The notes: generated from the letters alone by a model not told the origin. Shown: positions 16,724-26,741, counted from the stretch's first letter. The stretch is DNA of 64,000 nt from Marihabitans asiaticum (GCF_007828725.1 NZ_VIUW01000002.1:682001-746000), one strand, 5' to 3'. Translations and numbers: made by a program.

Positions 16724-17341
16724 ATGAGCAAGAAGAAGTCCGCCAACGTCCGCCAGGAGCGCCTCGAGGCCGCCCGCAGGGAGCAGCAGGCCGCCGAGAA
16801 GAAGAAGGCCTTCGTCCTCTACGGCGCGGCAGCCGCCGCGGTGGCCCTCATCGCGGGAGCCGTCTTCTGGGCTATCGCCAACGACGAGGGACGCAAGATC
16901 GCCTCCAGCGGCACGATCGAGGGCGTCCAGACCTACGAGTACGAGGCGGCGAAGCACACCGAGGCTCCCGTCGAGTACGCGGAGAGCCCACCCGTCGGGG
17001 GCGAGCACCGCGGCTCGTGGCTCAACTGCGGCGTCTACGACAAGCCGGTCCCCAACGAGTACGCCGTCCACTCGCTCGAGCACGGCGCCGTGTGGATCAC
17101 CTACAGCCCGGACCTGCCCGCCGATCAGGTCGACAAGCTCAGGGACCTCACCCCGTCGACCTACGCAGTCCTCTCGCCCTACGAGGACATGGACACCCCC
17201 ATCGCGATCTCGGCGTGGGGCCACCAGCTCAAGGTCGACTCCGCGGACGACGCGCGGCTCGGCGCCTTCATCAAGGAGTACCGCCAGGGCCCGCAGACCC
17301 CTGAGCCCGGCGCCGCGTGCACCGGCGGGGTCGACGCCTGA
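16724..17341 (+). CDS. DUF3105 membrane-anchored protein
   Basis: A 205-residue protein with a highly basic N-terminus (MSKKKSANVRQERLEAARRE), one membrane helix at about residues 28-50, and an extracellular DUF3105 domain. Domain landmarks are PPVGGEHRGSWLNCGVYDKPVPNEYAVHSLEHGAVWITY, with conserved His and Cys residues that could bind metal. The function is unproven. The family is often found beside DUF305 genes, as here: the stop and the next start share one base (TGATG), so the two are surely cotranscribed. Confidence 0.88.
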   Translation: MSKKKSANVRQERLEAARREQQAAEKKKAFVLYGAAAAAVALIAGAVFWAIANDEGRKIASSGTIEGVQTYEYEAAKHTEAPVEYAESPPVGGEHRGSWLNCGVYDKPVPNEYAVHSLEHGAVWITYSPDLPADQVDKLRDLTPSTYAVLSPYEDMDTPIAISAWGHQLKVDSADDARLGAFIKEYRQGPQTPEPGAACTGGVDA

Positions 17342-17973
17342 TGCATCCCCGCACGATCGTCGCCGCGCTCGTCGCGGCGGCGATCGGCCTGGCGTCGGGG
17401 ATCTTCATCGGCCGGGTGTCCGGCAACGCCGGAGCCCCGAGCGATATCGGCGTGGACGCCGGCTTCGCCCGGGACATGCAGACGCACCACGACCAGGCCG
17501 TCGAGATGAGCCTCATCGTCCGTGACCGCACCGACGACGAGACGATCCGCTCGATCGCCTACGACATGCTGCGCACCCAGGCGCACCAGTCCGGCCAGAT
17601 GGCTGGCTGGCTGCAGAGCTGGGGGCTGTCACCGACGAGCTCGCAGGAGCCGATGGCATGGATGGACCACGGCAACCACGCCGGGCACGGTGACATACCG
17701 GAGACCGCTGACGGCGCGATCATGCCCGGCATGGCCACGGCCGAGGAGCTGACGAGGCTCAGGGGTCTGTCCGGCACGGAGGCCGAGGTGTACTTCCTCC
17801 AGCTCATGATCCGGCACCACGTCGGCGGGATCCCGATGGCCGAGGCGGCGGTCGAGAGCGCGACCGAGCCCGAGGTGAAGCGTCTTGCCCAGTCGATCCT
17901 CGACAGCCAGGGAGCCGAGACCGAGACGATGACCGACCTGCTGACGGAGCGTGGCGCGAAGCCGCTCGAATGA
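17341..17973 (+). CDS. DUF305 family secreted or anchored protein
   Basis: A 210-residue protein with an N-terminal membrane or signal segment (TIVAALVAAAIGLASGIFIG) and a ferritin-like DUF305 domain. It carries the two hallmark motifs DMQTHHDQAVEMS and LMIRHHVGGIPMAEAA, plus a His/Met-rich loop (AWMDHGNHAGHGDIP) suited to copper binding. A role in periplasmic metal handling is inferred from these residues and the DUF3105 partner, not demonstrated. It overlaps that gene by one base. Confidence 0.88.
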   Translation: MHPRTIVAALVAAAIGLASGIFIGRVSGNAGAPSDIGVDAGFARDMQTHHDQAVEMSLIVRDRTDDETIRSIAYDMLRTQAHQSGQMAGWLQSWGLSPTSSQEPMAWMDHGNHAGHGDIPETADGAIMPGMATAEELTRLRGLSGTEAEVYFLQLMIRHHVGGIPMAEAAVESATEPEVKRLAQSILDSQGAETETMTDLLTERGAKPLE

Positions 17974-18006
17974 CCCCTGTCGGCACGCCTGGTTAGGTTG
18001 CTCCCT

Positions 18007-21000
18007 GTGCCTCTCCACCTGCACCGGGCGGTCCGGACCGACCAGCTCGCCGAAGCCCTCGGCGAGCTGCTCTCGGTGCCCGCGGACGACCCCTTCGCGC
18101 AGGACGTCGTCGTCGTCCCCGAGCACGGCATCGAGCGGTGGCTGGCCCAGCGGCTCTCGCACCGGCTGGGTGCGGGTGAGAGCGGCGAAGGGGGTGTGTG
18201 CGCCGGGGTGCGGTTCGTCCGGCCGTGGTCGTTGGTCTCCTTGCTCACCGGCCAGGGCGAGGACGACCCGTGGCTGCCCGGCCACCTCGTCTGGCCGTTG
18301 CTGCAGGTGATCGACGACTCCCTCGACCAGCCCTGGGCGGCCCCGCTCGCCCGCCACCTCGGCCACGGCGACGGGGAGGACGCAGACGAGGTGCGCCAGG
18401 GCCGCCGGTACGGGCTCGCCCTTCGCCTGGCCCGTCTGACCCACCGCTACGCCGTGCAGCGTCCCGCCGTCCTCACCGCCTGGCGAGAAGGCCGCGCCGA
18501 GGACGGCACCGGCCAGGCGCTGCCGCCCGACCTGACCTGGCAGCCCGAGCTCTACCGCCGCCTCCTCGACGTCATGGATGTCGACCCGCCGGACGTGCGC
18601 CACGACGCAACGCTCACCCTCCTGCGGGAGACGCCCGACGCGGTCGACCTGCCCGGGCGGGTCTCCCTCTTCGGTCACACCCGCATCGCGGTCACCGAGA
18701 TGGAGCTGCTCGCCGCGCTCGCCGACCACCGCGAGGTCCACCTCTGGCTGCCGCAGCCCTCGCCGGCCGCGTGGGAGGAGCTGCTCGACACCGCGAGCGT
18801 CGAGGTCGGGGTCGTGCCCCGCGACGAGGACCGCTCGGCCGACCTCGCCCACCACCCCCTCCTCGCCTCGCTGGGCCGGGACAGTCGCGAGCTCGCCAGG
18901 GTGCTCACCCAGGCCACCACCACGGCCGAGGACGACCTCGTGCAAGGCTCACCCCCCTTCGCCGATCAGTCCCCGGCCATCCTCCTCGGCTGGCTGCAGG
19001 CCGACCTCGCGACCAACCACGCCCCCACCGACGAGGACCGCGCGGCCCGGGTTCGCGACGCTGGCGAGCGCAGCCTCACCGTCCACGCCTGCCACGGACC
19101 GAGCCGCCAGGTCGAGGTGCTCCGCGAGGAGATCACCGGGCTGCTCCAGGACGACCCGACCCTGCAGCCGCGCGACGTGCTGGTGATGTGCCCCGATGTC
19201 GAGACCTACGCGCCGCTCATCGCCGCCGCCTTCGGCCTCGGCGAGCACGGCACCGACGCCGAAGGGGTGGACAGCCACCCCGCGCACCGCCTCCGGGTCA
19301 GCCTCGCCGACCGCTCGCTGCGCGCCACCAACCCGCTGCTCACGACCGCCGAGCAGCTCGTCGCCCTCCTCGGCGGACGGATGAGCGCGAGCGAGGTCCT
19401 CGACCTCATCTCCTCCGCGCCGGTACGCCGACGGTTCCGCCTCGACGACTCCGACCTCGAGACGATCACCGGCTGGGTGCGGGCGACCGGTGTGCGGTGG
19501 GGGCTGGACCAGGCCAGCCGCGCCCCCTTCGGCCTGGCCGTCGAGGGGCAGAACACGTGGGACTTCGGTCTCGACCGGGTCCTCGCCGGGGTCGCCGTCT
19601 CCGCCGACGGGCCGGTGAGCGTCGGCGACTGCGTCCTGCCGCACGACGACGTCGGCAGCGGCAGCATCGACCTCGCCGGGCGGCTCGCCGAGCTCGTCTC
19701 ACGCCTCGACGGCGCGCTCGCCGCCCTCTCGGGCGCCCGCTCCGCCACCGACTGGACCCAGGCGCTGCGCGAGGGGGTGCTGGCGCTCACCGACGTCGCG
19801 CTCGACGACGGCTGGCAGCTCGGCCACCTCGACCGGGTCCTCGCCGACGCCGCGCGCCACGCCCCCGAGGACCTGCCGCTGCGGCTCGCTGACGTGCGGG
19901 TGCTGCTCGACGACCGGCTCGCCGGGCGGGCGGGGCGGGCCAGCTTCCGCACCGGCGCGCTCACGGTGTGCACGATGACCCCGATGCGCTCCGTCCCGCA
20001 CCGGGTGATCTGCCTCGTCGGGCTCGACGACGACAGCTTCCCTCGTCAGCAGAGCGTCGACGGCGACGACGTGCTCGCCCGCCGCCCGATGACCGGCGAG
20101 CGCGACGCGCGCAGCGAGGACCGCCAGCTCCTCCTCGACGCGATCATGGCCGCGCAGGAGCGGCTCGTCATCACCTACACCGGAGCCGACGAGCGCACCG
20201 GCGAGCGCCGGCCCCCCGCCGTGCCGCTCGGCGAGCTCATCGACGCTGCCGCGGACACCACCGCCGGCGAGGTGCCCGTCCTGCGGCATCCGCTGCAGCC
20301 CTTCGACCCGCGCAACTTCGCTCCCGGCGCCGTCGAGACCACCCGCGCGCAACCGGTGAGCTTCGACCGGGCCGCGCTCACCGGCGCCGAGGCGATCCGC
20401 GGCGAGCGACTGCCCCACCCCCCGCTCCTGGACGGCCCGCTCCCGGCCGAGGTGGTCGCCGAGGTCTCGCTGACCGAGCTGCTCGACTTCGTCCTCTCCC
20501 CCGCCCGGACCTTCCTGCGCGACCGATTGGGGGTGGCGCTCACCTGGGACGAGGACGAGGTGAGCGACCGCATGCCGATCTCCCTCGACGGCCTCGAGGC
20601 GTGGCAGGTCGGCGACCGGGCGCTCACCGCGCTCCTCGCCGGGCGGCCGGCGCACGAGGTGTGGCGGGCCGAGCTGCTCCGCGGTGAGCTGCCCCCCGGC
20701 GGACTGGCGCAGGTCGCCCTCGGCCCCGTCGCCGAGCAGGTCACCGCCCTCGTCGCCGCGCACCGCCAGGCCGCCGGGAGCGAGGAGGCCCGCAGCGTCG
20801 CGGTCGACGTGCCGCTGCCGCAGGGGCGGCGGCTGACCGGCACCGTCGACGGGGTGCGTGGGGATGGCCTGCTCGACGTGACCTACAGCCGGGTCGGGGC
20901 CAAGCCGTTGCTGCGCGCCTGGGTGCGTCTGCTCGCCCTGTCGGCGTCGACCGATGAGAGCGAAGGGGTGAGCGCTCGCGTCATCGGCGGTGGCGGCCGG

Positions 21001-21375
21001 CGCGGACCGCAGCAGCGCCTGCTGGGGCCGGTTGACCCCGTGCTGGCCCGCTCGCGCCTCGCCGACCTCGTCGACCTCTACCTGCTCGGGCGCACCGCAC
21101 CGCTGCCGCTACCGCCGAAGACCTCCTACGCCTGGGCGCAGGCCGTCCATCGGGACCCGAAGAAGACCCGCGCCGCCGCTCGAGCCGCGCTCAGGGACTG
21201 GCAGAGCGAGCGCTATCCCGGCGAGCAGGACGACCGCTGGTTCGCCGCGGTCTACGGGGCCGGTGCCGATCTCTCCGTGCTGCGCGCCGACGCCGCCGGC
21301 CCGGGCACCGACATCGCCACCCTCGCGCCGCGGTTCTGGGACCCGATCCTGGACAACCTCGGGGGTGGGCGATGA
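18007..21375 (+). CDS. recC: Exodeoxyribonuclease V gamma subunit RecC
   Basis: A 1122-residue RecC, the inactivated helicase-nuclease subunit that splits the strands and scans for Chi in the RecBCD complex. Recognisable blocks are VVPEHGIERWLAQRLSHRLG near the N-terminus, SLFGHTRI, TVHACHGPSRQVEVLREEI with VLVMCPDVETYAPLI, and CTMTPMRSVPHRVICLVGLDDDSFPR. The C-terminal domain ends with FAAVYGAGADLSVL. GTG 18007 is preferred over TTG 17998 because homologues begin near PLHLHRA. The stop overlaps recB (ATGA). It contains at least four copies of the dispersed 9-mer. Confidence 0.95.
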   Translation: MPLHLHRAVRTDQLAEALGELLSVPADDPFAQDVVVVPEHGIERWLAQRLSHRLGAGESGEGGVCAGVRFVRPWSLVSLLTGQGEDDPWLPGHLVWPLLQVIDDSLDQPWAAPLARHLGHGDGEDADEVRQGRRYGLALRLARLTHRYAVQRPAVLTAWREGRAEDGTGQALPPDLTWQPELYRRLLDVMDVDPPDVRHDATLTLLRETPDAVDLPGRVSLFGHTRIAVTEMELLAALADHREVHLWLPQPSPAAWEELLDTASVEVGVVPRDEDRSADLAHHPLLASLGRDSRELARVLTQATTTAEDDLVQGSPPFADQSPAILLGWLQADLATNHAPTDEDRAARVRDAGERSLTVHACHGPSRQVEVLREEITGLLQDDPTLQPRDVLVMCPDVETYAPLIAAAFGLGEHGTDAEGVDSHPAHRLRVSLADRSLRATNPLLTTAEQLVALLGGRMSASEVLDLISSAPVRRRFRLDDSDLETITGWVRATGVRWGLDQASRAPFGLAVEGQNTWDFGLDRVLAGVAVSADGPVSVGDCVLPHDDVGSGSIDLAGRLAELVSRLDGALAALSGARSATDWTQALREGVLALTDVALDDGWQLGHLDRVLADAARHAPEDLPLRLADVRVLLDDRLAGRAGRASFRTGALTVCTMTPMRSVPHRVICLVGLDDDSFPRQQSVDGDDVLARRPMTGERDARSEDRQLLLDAIMAAQERLVITYTGADERTGERRPPAVPLGELIDAAADTTAGEVPVLRHPLQPFDPRNFAPGAVETTRAQPVSFDRAALTGAEAIRGERLPHPPLLDGPLPAEVVAEVSLTELLDFVLSPARTFLRDRLGVALTWDEDEVSDRMPISLDGLEAWQVGDRALTALLAGRPAHEVWRAELLRGELPPGGLAQVALGPVAEQVTALVAAHRQAAGSEEARSVAVDVPLPQGRRLTGTVDGVRGDGLLDVTYSRVGAKPLLRAWVRLLALSASTDESEGVSARVIGGGGRRGPQQRLLGPVDPVLARSRLADLVDLYLLGRTAPLPLPPKTSYAWAQAVHRDPKKTRAAARAALRDWQSERYPGEQDDRWFAAVYGAGADLSVLRADAAGPGTDIATLAPRFWDPILDNLGGGR

Positions 21376-24300
21376 GCACTCTCACCCCCTTCGACCCGCT
21401 CGGGGAGCTGCCCGAGCTCGGCGAGACGGTGCTGCTCGAGGCGAGCGCCGGCACCGGCAAGACGTGGACCATCGGCACCCTCGTCGCCCGGTACGTCGCC
21501 GCCGGCATGCCGCTGGAGCGGATGCTCGTCATCACCTTCGGCCGGGCCGCCAGCCAGGAGATGCGCGAGCGGGTCCGTGAGCGACTGCGGGAGGTGCACG
21601 CCGGGCTGGTCGACGCCGATCCCGATGCTGGGGCCGAGGGCGCGAGTGACCCGGTGGTCGAGCAGCTTCGCGCGGGCGACCGGGAGCGGGCCGAGCGCCG
21701 ACTACGCGAGGCACTCACCCACTTCGACGCGGCGACCATCGCGACCACCCACCAGTTCTGCCAGCTCGTGCTGCGTGGTCTGGGCGTCGCCGGCGACACC
21801 GACCCGCGGGCACGACTGGTCGAGGACCTCACCGACCTGCGCGAGGAGGTCACCGACGACCTCTACGTGCGCGGCTTCGCCGGCGCCTCTACCGAGCCGG
21901 CCTTCACCCGCGCCGAGGCCGGGGCGATCGCCCGCGCCGTCACCGAGAACCCCCACGCCGAGCTCGCCCCGGACCGGCTCGACGGCGACGGGGTCGACGC
22001 CCGCAAGCTGCGTTTCGCCCACCTCGTGCGCGCGGAGCTGGACCGGCGCAAGCGCCGGCTCGGGGTGCTTGGCTTCGACGACCTGCTCAGCGAGCTCGCC
22101 ACCGCCCTGGAGGACCCGGACAGCCCCGCCCGGTCGCGCATGCGCGACCGATGGCAGGTCGTGCTCGTCGACGAGTTCCAGGACACCGACCCCGTCCAGT
22201 GGGACGTGCTGCGGCGCGCCTTCGCGGGGCACTCAGCCCTCGTCCTCGTCGGCGACCCCAAGCAGGCGATCTACGGTTTCCGCGGCGGTGACGTCGACAC
22301 CTACCTCGAGGCCGCCGCGACCGCCGAGCGCCGTCACACCCTCGCCGAGAACCACCGATCCGACGGCGACCTGGTCCGCGCCCTGACGACGATGATGCGC
22401 GGTGCCGAGCTCGGCTCGCCCGGCATCGTCGTGCGCGAGGTCGACTCCGCGTCGCGGCTGCCCGCGTCCAGGCTCTCCGACCCATCCGCCGAGCCGCGGC
22501 AGCCGGGCGAAGGGGGCGCGCCGAGCGTCGGCGGTGAGCCGGGCCACGAGGGTGCTCCCGGCGACCCGCCGGACGAGGCCTCGACCCGCTTGCATCCGGT
22601 GCGACTCCGGGCGGTGCCGCACCGACTCGTCGCCGACGAGGAGGGAGCGGTGAGCATCAAGCGGGTGCGCCCCCTCGTCGCAGCGGACTGCGCCGCCGAG
22701 GTCACCCGGATGCTCGCCGCGGGGACCACCTTCGACGGACGAGCGCTGCGCCCGGGCGACATCGCGGTGCTCGCCCACACCCGGATGCAGCTCGAGGCGG
22801 TGCGCACCGCACTCACCGCTGCCGGGGTGCCCTCGATCATCGTCTCCTCGGAGTCGATCTACACCAGCACCGCGGCGCAGGACTGGCTGACGCTGCTCGA
22901 GGCAATGGCCCAGTCGCACCGAGCCGAGCGGGTGCGCGCGGCTGCCCTCGGCCCCTTCTTCGGGCACCGAGCGGCCGAGCTCGCCGACGGCGGTGACGAG
23001 CTGGTCGAGTCGACCTCGCGGATGCTGCGCTCCTGGGCCGAGGTGCTGCAGCGACGCGGCATCGCCGCCGTCCTCGCGGCGGCAGCCGCTCACGGTCTCG
23101 ACGCCCGGGTGCTGCGCCACGACGGCGGCGAGCGCCAGCTCACCGACCTGCGTCACGTCGCCGAGCTGCTCCACCAGCGGGTCCTCGTCGAGGGCGACGG
23201 ACTGGCCGCGCTGACCACCTGGCTCACCGAGCGCAGGCAGGCCGCGCGGCAGGAGGAGCGCACCCGCCGCCTCGACAGCGACGCCGACGCGGTCAACCTC
23301 GCCACCATCCACGGCAGCAAGGGCCTGCAGTACCCCGTCGTTCTCCTCCCCTTCGTCGCCGACCGCTGGCGCGGCACGACCCCCGACGTGCTGCACTACC
23401 ACCGCGCCGACGGGCGACGCTGCCTCGACATCGGCATCCGCTCCGACGCCGACCGCGACGAGCGGGAGGCCCGGCATGCCGCCGAGGAGGACGGTGAGTC
23501 CCTGCGCCTCTTCTACGTCGCGATGACCCGGGCGCAGAGTCAGGTCGTGGCGTGGTGGTTCCCCGCCGGGGCGAGCACGCCGGCGTCGCCGCTGCATCGA
23601 GTGCTCTTCGGCCGTGACCCTGGCGGGGGCGAGATACCGCCTCGGGTGCTCGTCCCACCGGAGTCCGGCGCCGCCGGGCGGTTGCGAGCCTGGGAGGTCG
23701 AGGGCGCCTTCGCCCTCGAGGTCGTCAACCCCCGCGAGAGCCTGCCCGTGCCCGACCTGGCGTCGACCGCGCCACTGACCACGCGCGAGTGGACCCGGCA
23801 GGTCGACCACGGCTGGGTGCGCACCTCCTACACCGGGCTGACCCGGCCCCTGGACGCCGCGCCCGCGAGCGAGCTCGTGACGAGCGAGCCGGATCTCGAG
23901 GACCACGAGCACGAGGAGGACGCCGAGCTCGGTGCGGGCTCCGACCGTTCGTCTGAGGTTCCCCGGGGATCTGCGACGGCGGCGGGCGAAGACGAGCCGG
24001 GGGCTGACCGTTCGTCTGAGGATCCCCGGGGATCTGCGGTGTCAGGGGTCGGGCACGTGCCGTCGCCGATGGCTGACCTGCCGGTTGGGGCGACCTTCGG
24101 CAACCTCGTCCACGCCGTGCTGGAGGAGGCAGACCCAGGCGCGGCGGACCTCCATGCCGAGCTGATGGGACACATCGAGGACCAGCTCGGCCGGTGGACG
24201 GTCGCCGACCTCGACCGGACTGCCCTGGCCGATGCACTGGTCGCGGTCTGCGACACCCCTCTCGGCCCGCTCGCGCCAGGGGCGACGCTGCGCGGCATCG

Positions 24301-24881
24301 GGCGGGCAGACCGGCTGTGCGAGATGGCCTTCGAACTGCCGCTGGCCGGCGGCGACGCCGCCACCGAAGGCGACGGAGCCACCCTCGGTGACCTCGCGTC
24401 GATCTTGCGCGAGCACCTGCCCGTCGGCGACCCGGTGCGCGGCCTTGCCGACGCCCTCGACGACCCGGCCATGGGCGAGCAGCACCTGCGTGGCTACCTC
24501 ACCGGGTCGGTCGATGTCGTCCTGCGCACCGGCGGGCGCTACCTCGTCGTCGACTACAAGACCAACTGGCTCGGACCCGCCGACGAGCCACTCACCACCG
24601 AGCACTACACGCCGGCGGCCCTGCACGAGGCGATGGGTCACTCCTCCTACCCGCTCCAGGCGCTGCTCTACGCCGTCGTGCTGCACCGCTTCCTGCGCTG
24701 GCGACTGCCCGCGTACGACCCCGAGCAGCACCTCGGCGGGGTGCTCTACCTCTACCTGCGCGGCATGGCCGGCCCCGACACCCCCGTCCTCGGCGGCCAC
24801 CCGACCGGTGTCTTCTCTTGGCAGCCCCCGGTCGACCTCGTCGCCGCGGTCTCGGACCTGCTCGACGGGGGGACGCCGTGA
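21372..24881 (+). CDS. recB: Exodeoxyribonuclease V beta subunit RecB
   Basis: A 1169-residue 3'-5' helicase with a C-terminal nuclease. Walker A is LEASAGTGKTWTI, motif II VLVDEFQDTDPVQWD, motif III LVGDPKQAIYGFRGGDVDTY, motif V ATIHGSKGLQYPVVLLP, and motif VI LFYVAMTRAQ. The nuclease motif is YLVVDYKTNW at about residue 1058. The linker at about residues 858-889 contains two in-frame copies of a 33-base repeat, read as DRSSEVPRGSA and DRSSEDPRGSA. It is coupled to recC and recD by 4-base overlaps. Confidence 0.96.
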   Translation: MSTLTPFDPLGELPELGETVLLEASAGTGKTWTIGTLVARYVAAGMPLERMLVITFGRAASQEMRERVRERLREVHAGLVDADPDAGAEGASDPVVEQLRAGDRERAERRLREALTHFDAATIATTHQFCQLVLRGLGVAGDTDPRARLVEDLTDLREEVTDDLYVRGFAGASTEPAFTRAEAGAIARAVTENPHAELAPDRLDGDGVDARKLRFAHLVRAELDRRKRRLGVLGFDDLLSELATALEDPDSPARSRMRDRWQVVLVDEFQDTDPVQWDVLRRAFAGHSALVLVGDPKQAIYGFRGGDVDTYLEAAATAERRHTLAENHRSDGDLVRALTTMMRGAELGSPGIVVREVDSASRLPASRLSDPSAEPRQPGEGGAPSVGGEPGHEGAPGDPPDEASTRLHPVRLRAVPHRLVADEEGAVSIKRVRPLVAADCAAEVTRMLAAGTTFDGRALRPGDIAVLAHTRMQLEAVRTALTAAGVPSIIVSSESIYTSTAAQDWLTLLEAMAQSHRAERVRAAALGPFFGHRAAELADGGDELVESTSRMLRSWAEVLQRRGIAAVLAAAAAHGLDARVLRHDGGERQLTDLRHVAELLHQRVLVEGDGLAALTTWLTERRQAARQEERTRRLDSDADAVNLATIHGSKGLQYPVVLLPFVADRWRGTTPDVLHYHRADGRRCLDIGIRSDADRDEREARHAAEEDGESLRLFYVAMTRAQSQVVAWWFPAGASTPASPLHRVLFGRDPGGGEIPPRVLVPPESGAAGRLRAWEVEGAFALEVVNPRESLPVPDLASTAPLTTREWTRQVDHGWVRTSYTGLTRPLDAAPASELVTSEPDLEDHEHEEDAELGAGSDRSSEVPRGSATAAGEDEPGADRSSEDPRGSAVSGVGHVPSPMADLPVGATFGNLVHAVLEEADPGAADLHAELMGHIEDQLGRWTVADLDRTALADALVAVCDTPLGPLAPGATLRGIGRADRLCEMAFELPLAGGDAATEGDGATLGDLASILREHLPVGDPVRGLADALDDPAMGEQHLRGYLTGSVDVVLRTGGRYLVVDYKTNWLGPADEPLTTEHYTPAALHEAMGHSSYPLQALLYAVVLHRFLRWRLPAYDPEQHLGGVLYLYLRGMAGPDTPVLGGHPTGVFSWQPPVDLVAAVSDLLDGGTP
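23943..24038 (+). repeat. Two in-frame copies of repeat family A inside recB
   Basis: Copies of the 33-base unit GACCGTTCGTCTGAGG plus TTCCCCGGGGATCTGCG lie at 23943-23975 and 24006-24038; the second has one change (GAT for GTT). They are 63 bases apart, a multiple of three, so recB stays open. They code for a low-complexity linker between the helicase and nuclease domains. Other copies are at 43714-43802, 45397-45594 and 63878-63910. Confidence 0.9.
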
Positions 24882-26740
24882 GCCTCACCCCCTTCGAGCC
24901 GACCGGACCGCGCGATTGCCGCCTCGCGCTGCACGCCGAAGGGGTGCTGCGCTCGTTCAACGAGGCCGGGTGGATCGAGGCGGCCGACGTGCACGTCGCG
25001 GCTCGCGTCGCGGGCTTGGTCGCCGAGACCGACGACCGAGCTGTTGTCGCCCTTGCCCTCACCGTCCGCGCGGCCCGCGAGGGCTCCGCCTGCCTCGACC
25101 CGTCGACCGTCCTGCCCGTGCTGGCTGCGAGCTCGAGCGAGGACAACGCGCCCGACCACCAGTTCGCCGACCTGTTGCCCACCGATGTCGACGACTGGCT
25201 CGCGACGATCCGCTCCAGCGCGCTCGCCGCCGCCGAGGTGCTCCAGGTCGAGCATGACCTGATCTACCTCGATCGCTACCACCGCGAGGAGGTGCAGGTC
25301 GCCGACACCCTCCGCGCCCGCGGCGAGCTGCCCGACCTGCCGGTCGACGATGCGGTCCTCGAGGCGGGCCTGGCCCGGGTCTTCGCCGGCGACAGCTGGC
25401 ACGAGCAGCGCGAAGCAGTCCGCGCGGCGGCGGGCCGGCGCACCACGGTGCTCGTCGGCGGGCCGGGCACCGGCAAGACATCCACCGTCGCCGGGCTGCT
25501 CACCCTGCTCGTCGAGCAAGCCGAGGCGACCGGTCGACGCCGACCCACGATCGCCCTCGCCGCACCCACCGGCAAGGCCGCCGCCCGGCTGCAGGAGTCG
25601 GTCGCCGAGTCGGTCGCCGGCTTCGCCGACCCCGCCGACCGGGAGCGGGTTGGCCCGCTCGACGCAGTGACCGTGCACCGCCTGCTCGGGTGGCGACCCG
25701 GATCGAGCACCCGCTTCCGGCGCGACCGTGCCAACCCCCTGCCCCACGACGTCATCGTCGTCGACGAGGCCTCGATGCTCTCGCTCACCCTCACCGCCCG
25801 CCTCCTCGACGCGGTCCGACCCGGGGCGCGGCTGGTCCTCGTCGGCGATCCCGACCAGCTCGCCTCCGTCGAGGCCGGGGCCGTGCTCGCCGACCTCGTC
25901 GCCGGGTACCAGGACCCGGCACCTCACCAGCCACCGCCCGCCGCCCCGCCGAACCACAGCCCGGTGGTGCGGCTACGCACCTCGCACCGCTTCGGGCAGC
26001 GCATCGGTGCACTCGCCGCCGCCGTCCGCGACGGGCAGGAGGAGCGGGTGGTCGAGCTGCTCCGCAGCGCCGGCACCGACGACGGCGATGAGGGTCTCGA
26101 CGGCGGGCAGGACGTCGCCTTCGTCGAGGTCGACAGCCCCGGCGCGGCCGAGAAGGCCTTGCGCGGCCACCTGCTCGGTCACGCGAGCCGGCTGCGTGAG
26201 CTCGCGTTGCGCGAGGACGCCGAGGGGGCGCTGCGTGAGCTCTCCGCCCACCGACTGCTCTGCGCCCACCGGGACGGCCCGTGGGGAGTCTCGTCCTGGA
26301 ACGACCGGGTCCACCGATGGCTCGCCGAGACCACCGGCTATCACGGGCGTCAGTACGCCGGGCGTCCTCTGCTCGTCACCGCCAACGACCACCGGCTCGG
26401 CCTCTACAACGGCGACACCGGAGTCGTCGTCCTCGGCGACGAAGGTCGTCTCGTCGCCGTCTTCGGCGACCCCACGGACCCGGCCCGCTACGGCATCGGG
26501 TCGATCGGCGACGCCGAGACCGCGCATGCGATGACCATCCACAAGAGCCAGGGCAGCCAGGCTCGGCACGTCACCGTCCTCCTGCCCGACGCGGACTCCC
26601 GCCTGCTCACCCGCGAGCTGCTCTACACCGCGATCACCCGCGCCCAGCACCACGTCACCGTCGTTGGCTCCGAGGAGTCGGTCCGCGCCGCCGTGACCCA
26701 CCGCACCGCCCGTGCCTCCGGTCTACGCCACCGCCTCTGA
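24878..26740 (+). CDS. recD: Exodeoxyribonuclease V alpha subunit RecD
   Basis: A 620-residue 5'-3' superfamily 1 helicase. It shows GGPGTGKTSTVAGLL (motif I), LAAPTGKAAARLQES (Ia), TVHRLLGWRPGSSTRFRRDRANPLPHDVIVVDEASML (Ic and II), LVGDPDQLASVEAGAVLADL (III), AHAMTIHKSQGSQA (V) and LLYTAITRAQHHVTVVG (VI). The N-terminal ~150 residues form the RecB-binding domain. GTG 24878 overlaps the recB stop. The protein completes a standard recCBD operon. Confidence 0.95.
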   Translation: MSLTPFEPTGPRDCRLALHAEGVLRSFNEAGWIEAADVHVAARVAGLVAETDDRAVVALALTVRAAREGSACLDPSTVLPVLAASSSEDNAPDHQFADLLPTDVDDWLATIRSSALAAAEVLQVEHDLIYLDRYHREEVQVADTLRARGELPDLPVDDAVLEAGLARVFAGDSWHEQREAVRAAAGRRTTVLVGGPGTGKTSTVAGLLTLLVEQAEATGRRRPTIALAAPTGKAAARLQESVAESVAGFADPADRERVGPLDAVTVHRLLGWRPGSSTRFRRDRANPLPHDVIVVDEASMLSLTLTARLLDAVRPGARLVLVGDPDQLASVEAGAVLADLVAGYQDPAPHQPPPAAPPNHSPVVRLRTSHRFGQRIGALAAAVRDGQEERVVELLRSAGTDDGDEGLDGGQDVAFVEVDSPGAAEKALRGHLLGHASRLRELALREDAEGALRELSAHRLLCAHRDGPWGVSSWNDRVHRWLAETTGYHGRQYAGRPLLVTANDHRLGLYNGDTGVVVLGDEGRLVAVFGDPTDPARYGIGSIGDAETAHAMTIHKSQGSQARHVTVLLPDADSRLLTRELLYTAITRAQHHVTVVGSEESVRAAVTHRTARASGLRHRL

Positions 26741-26741
26741 C

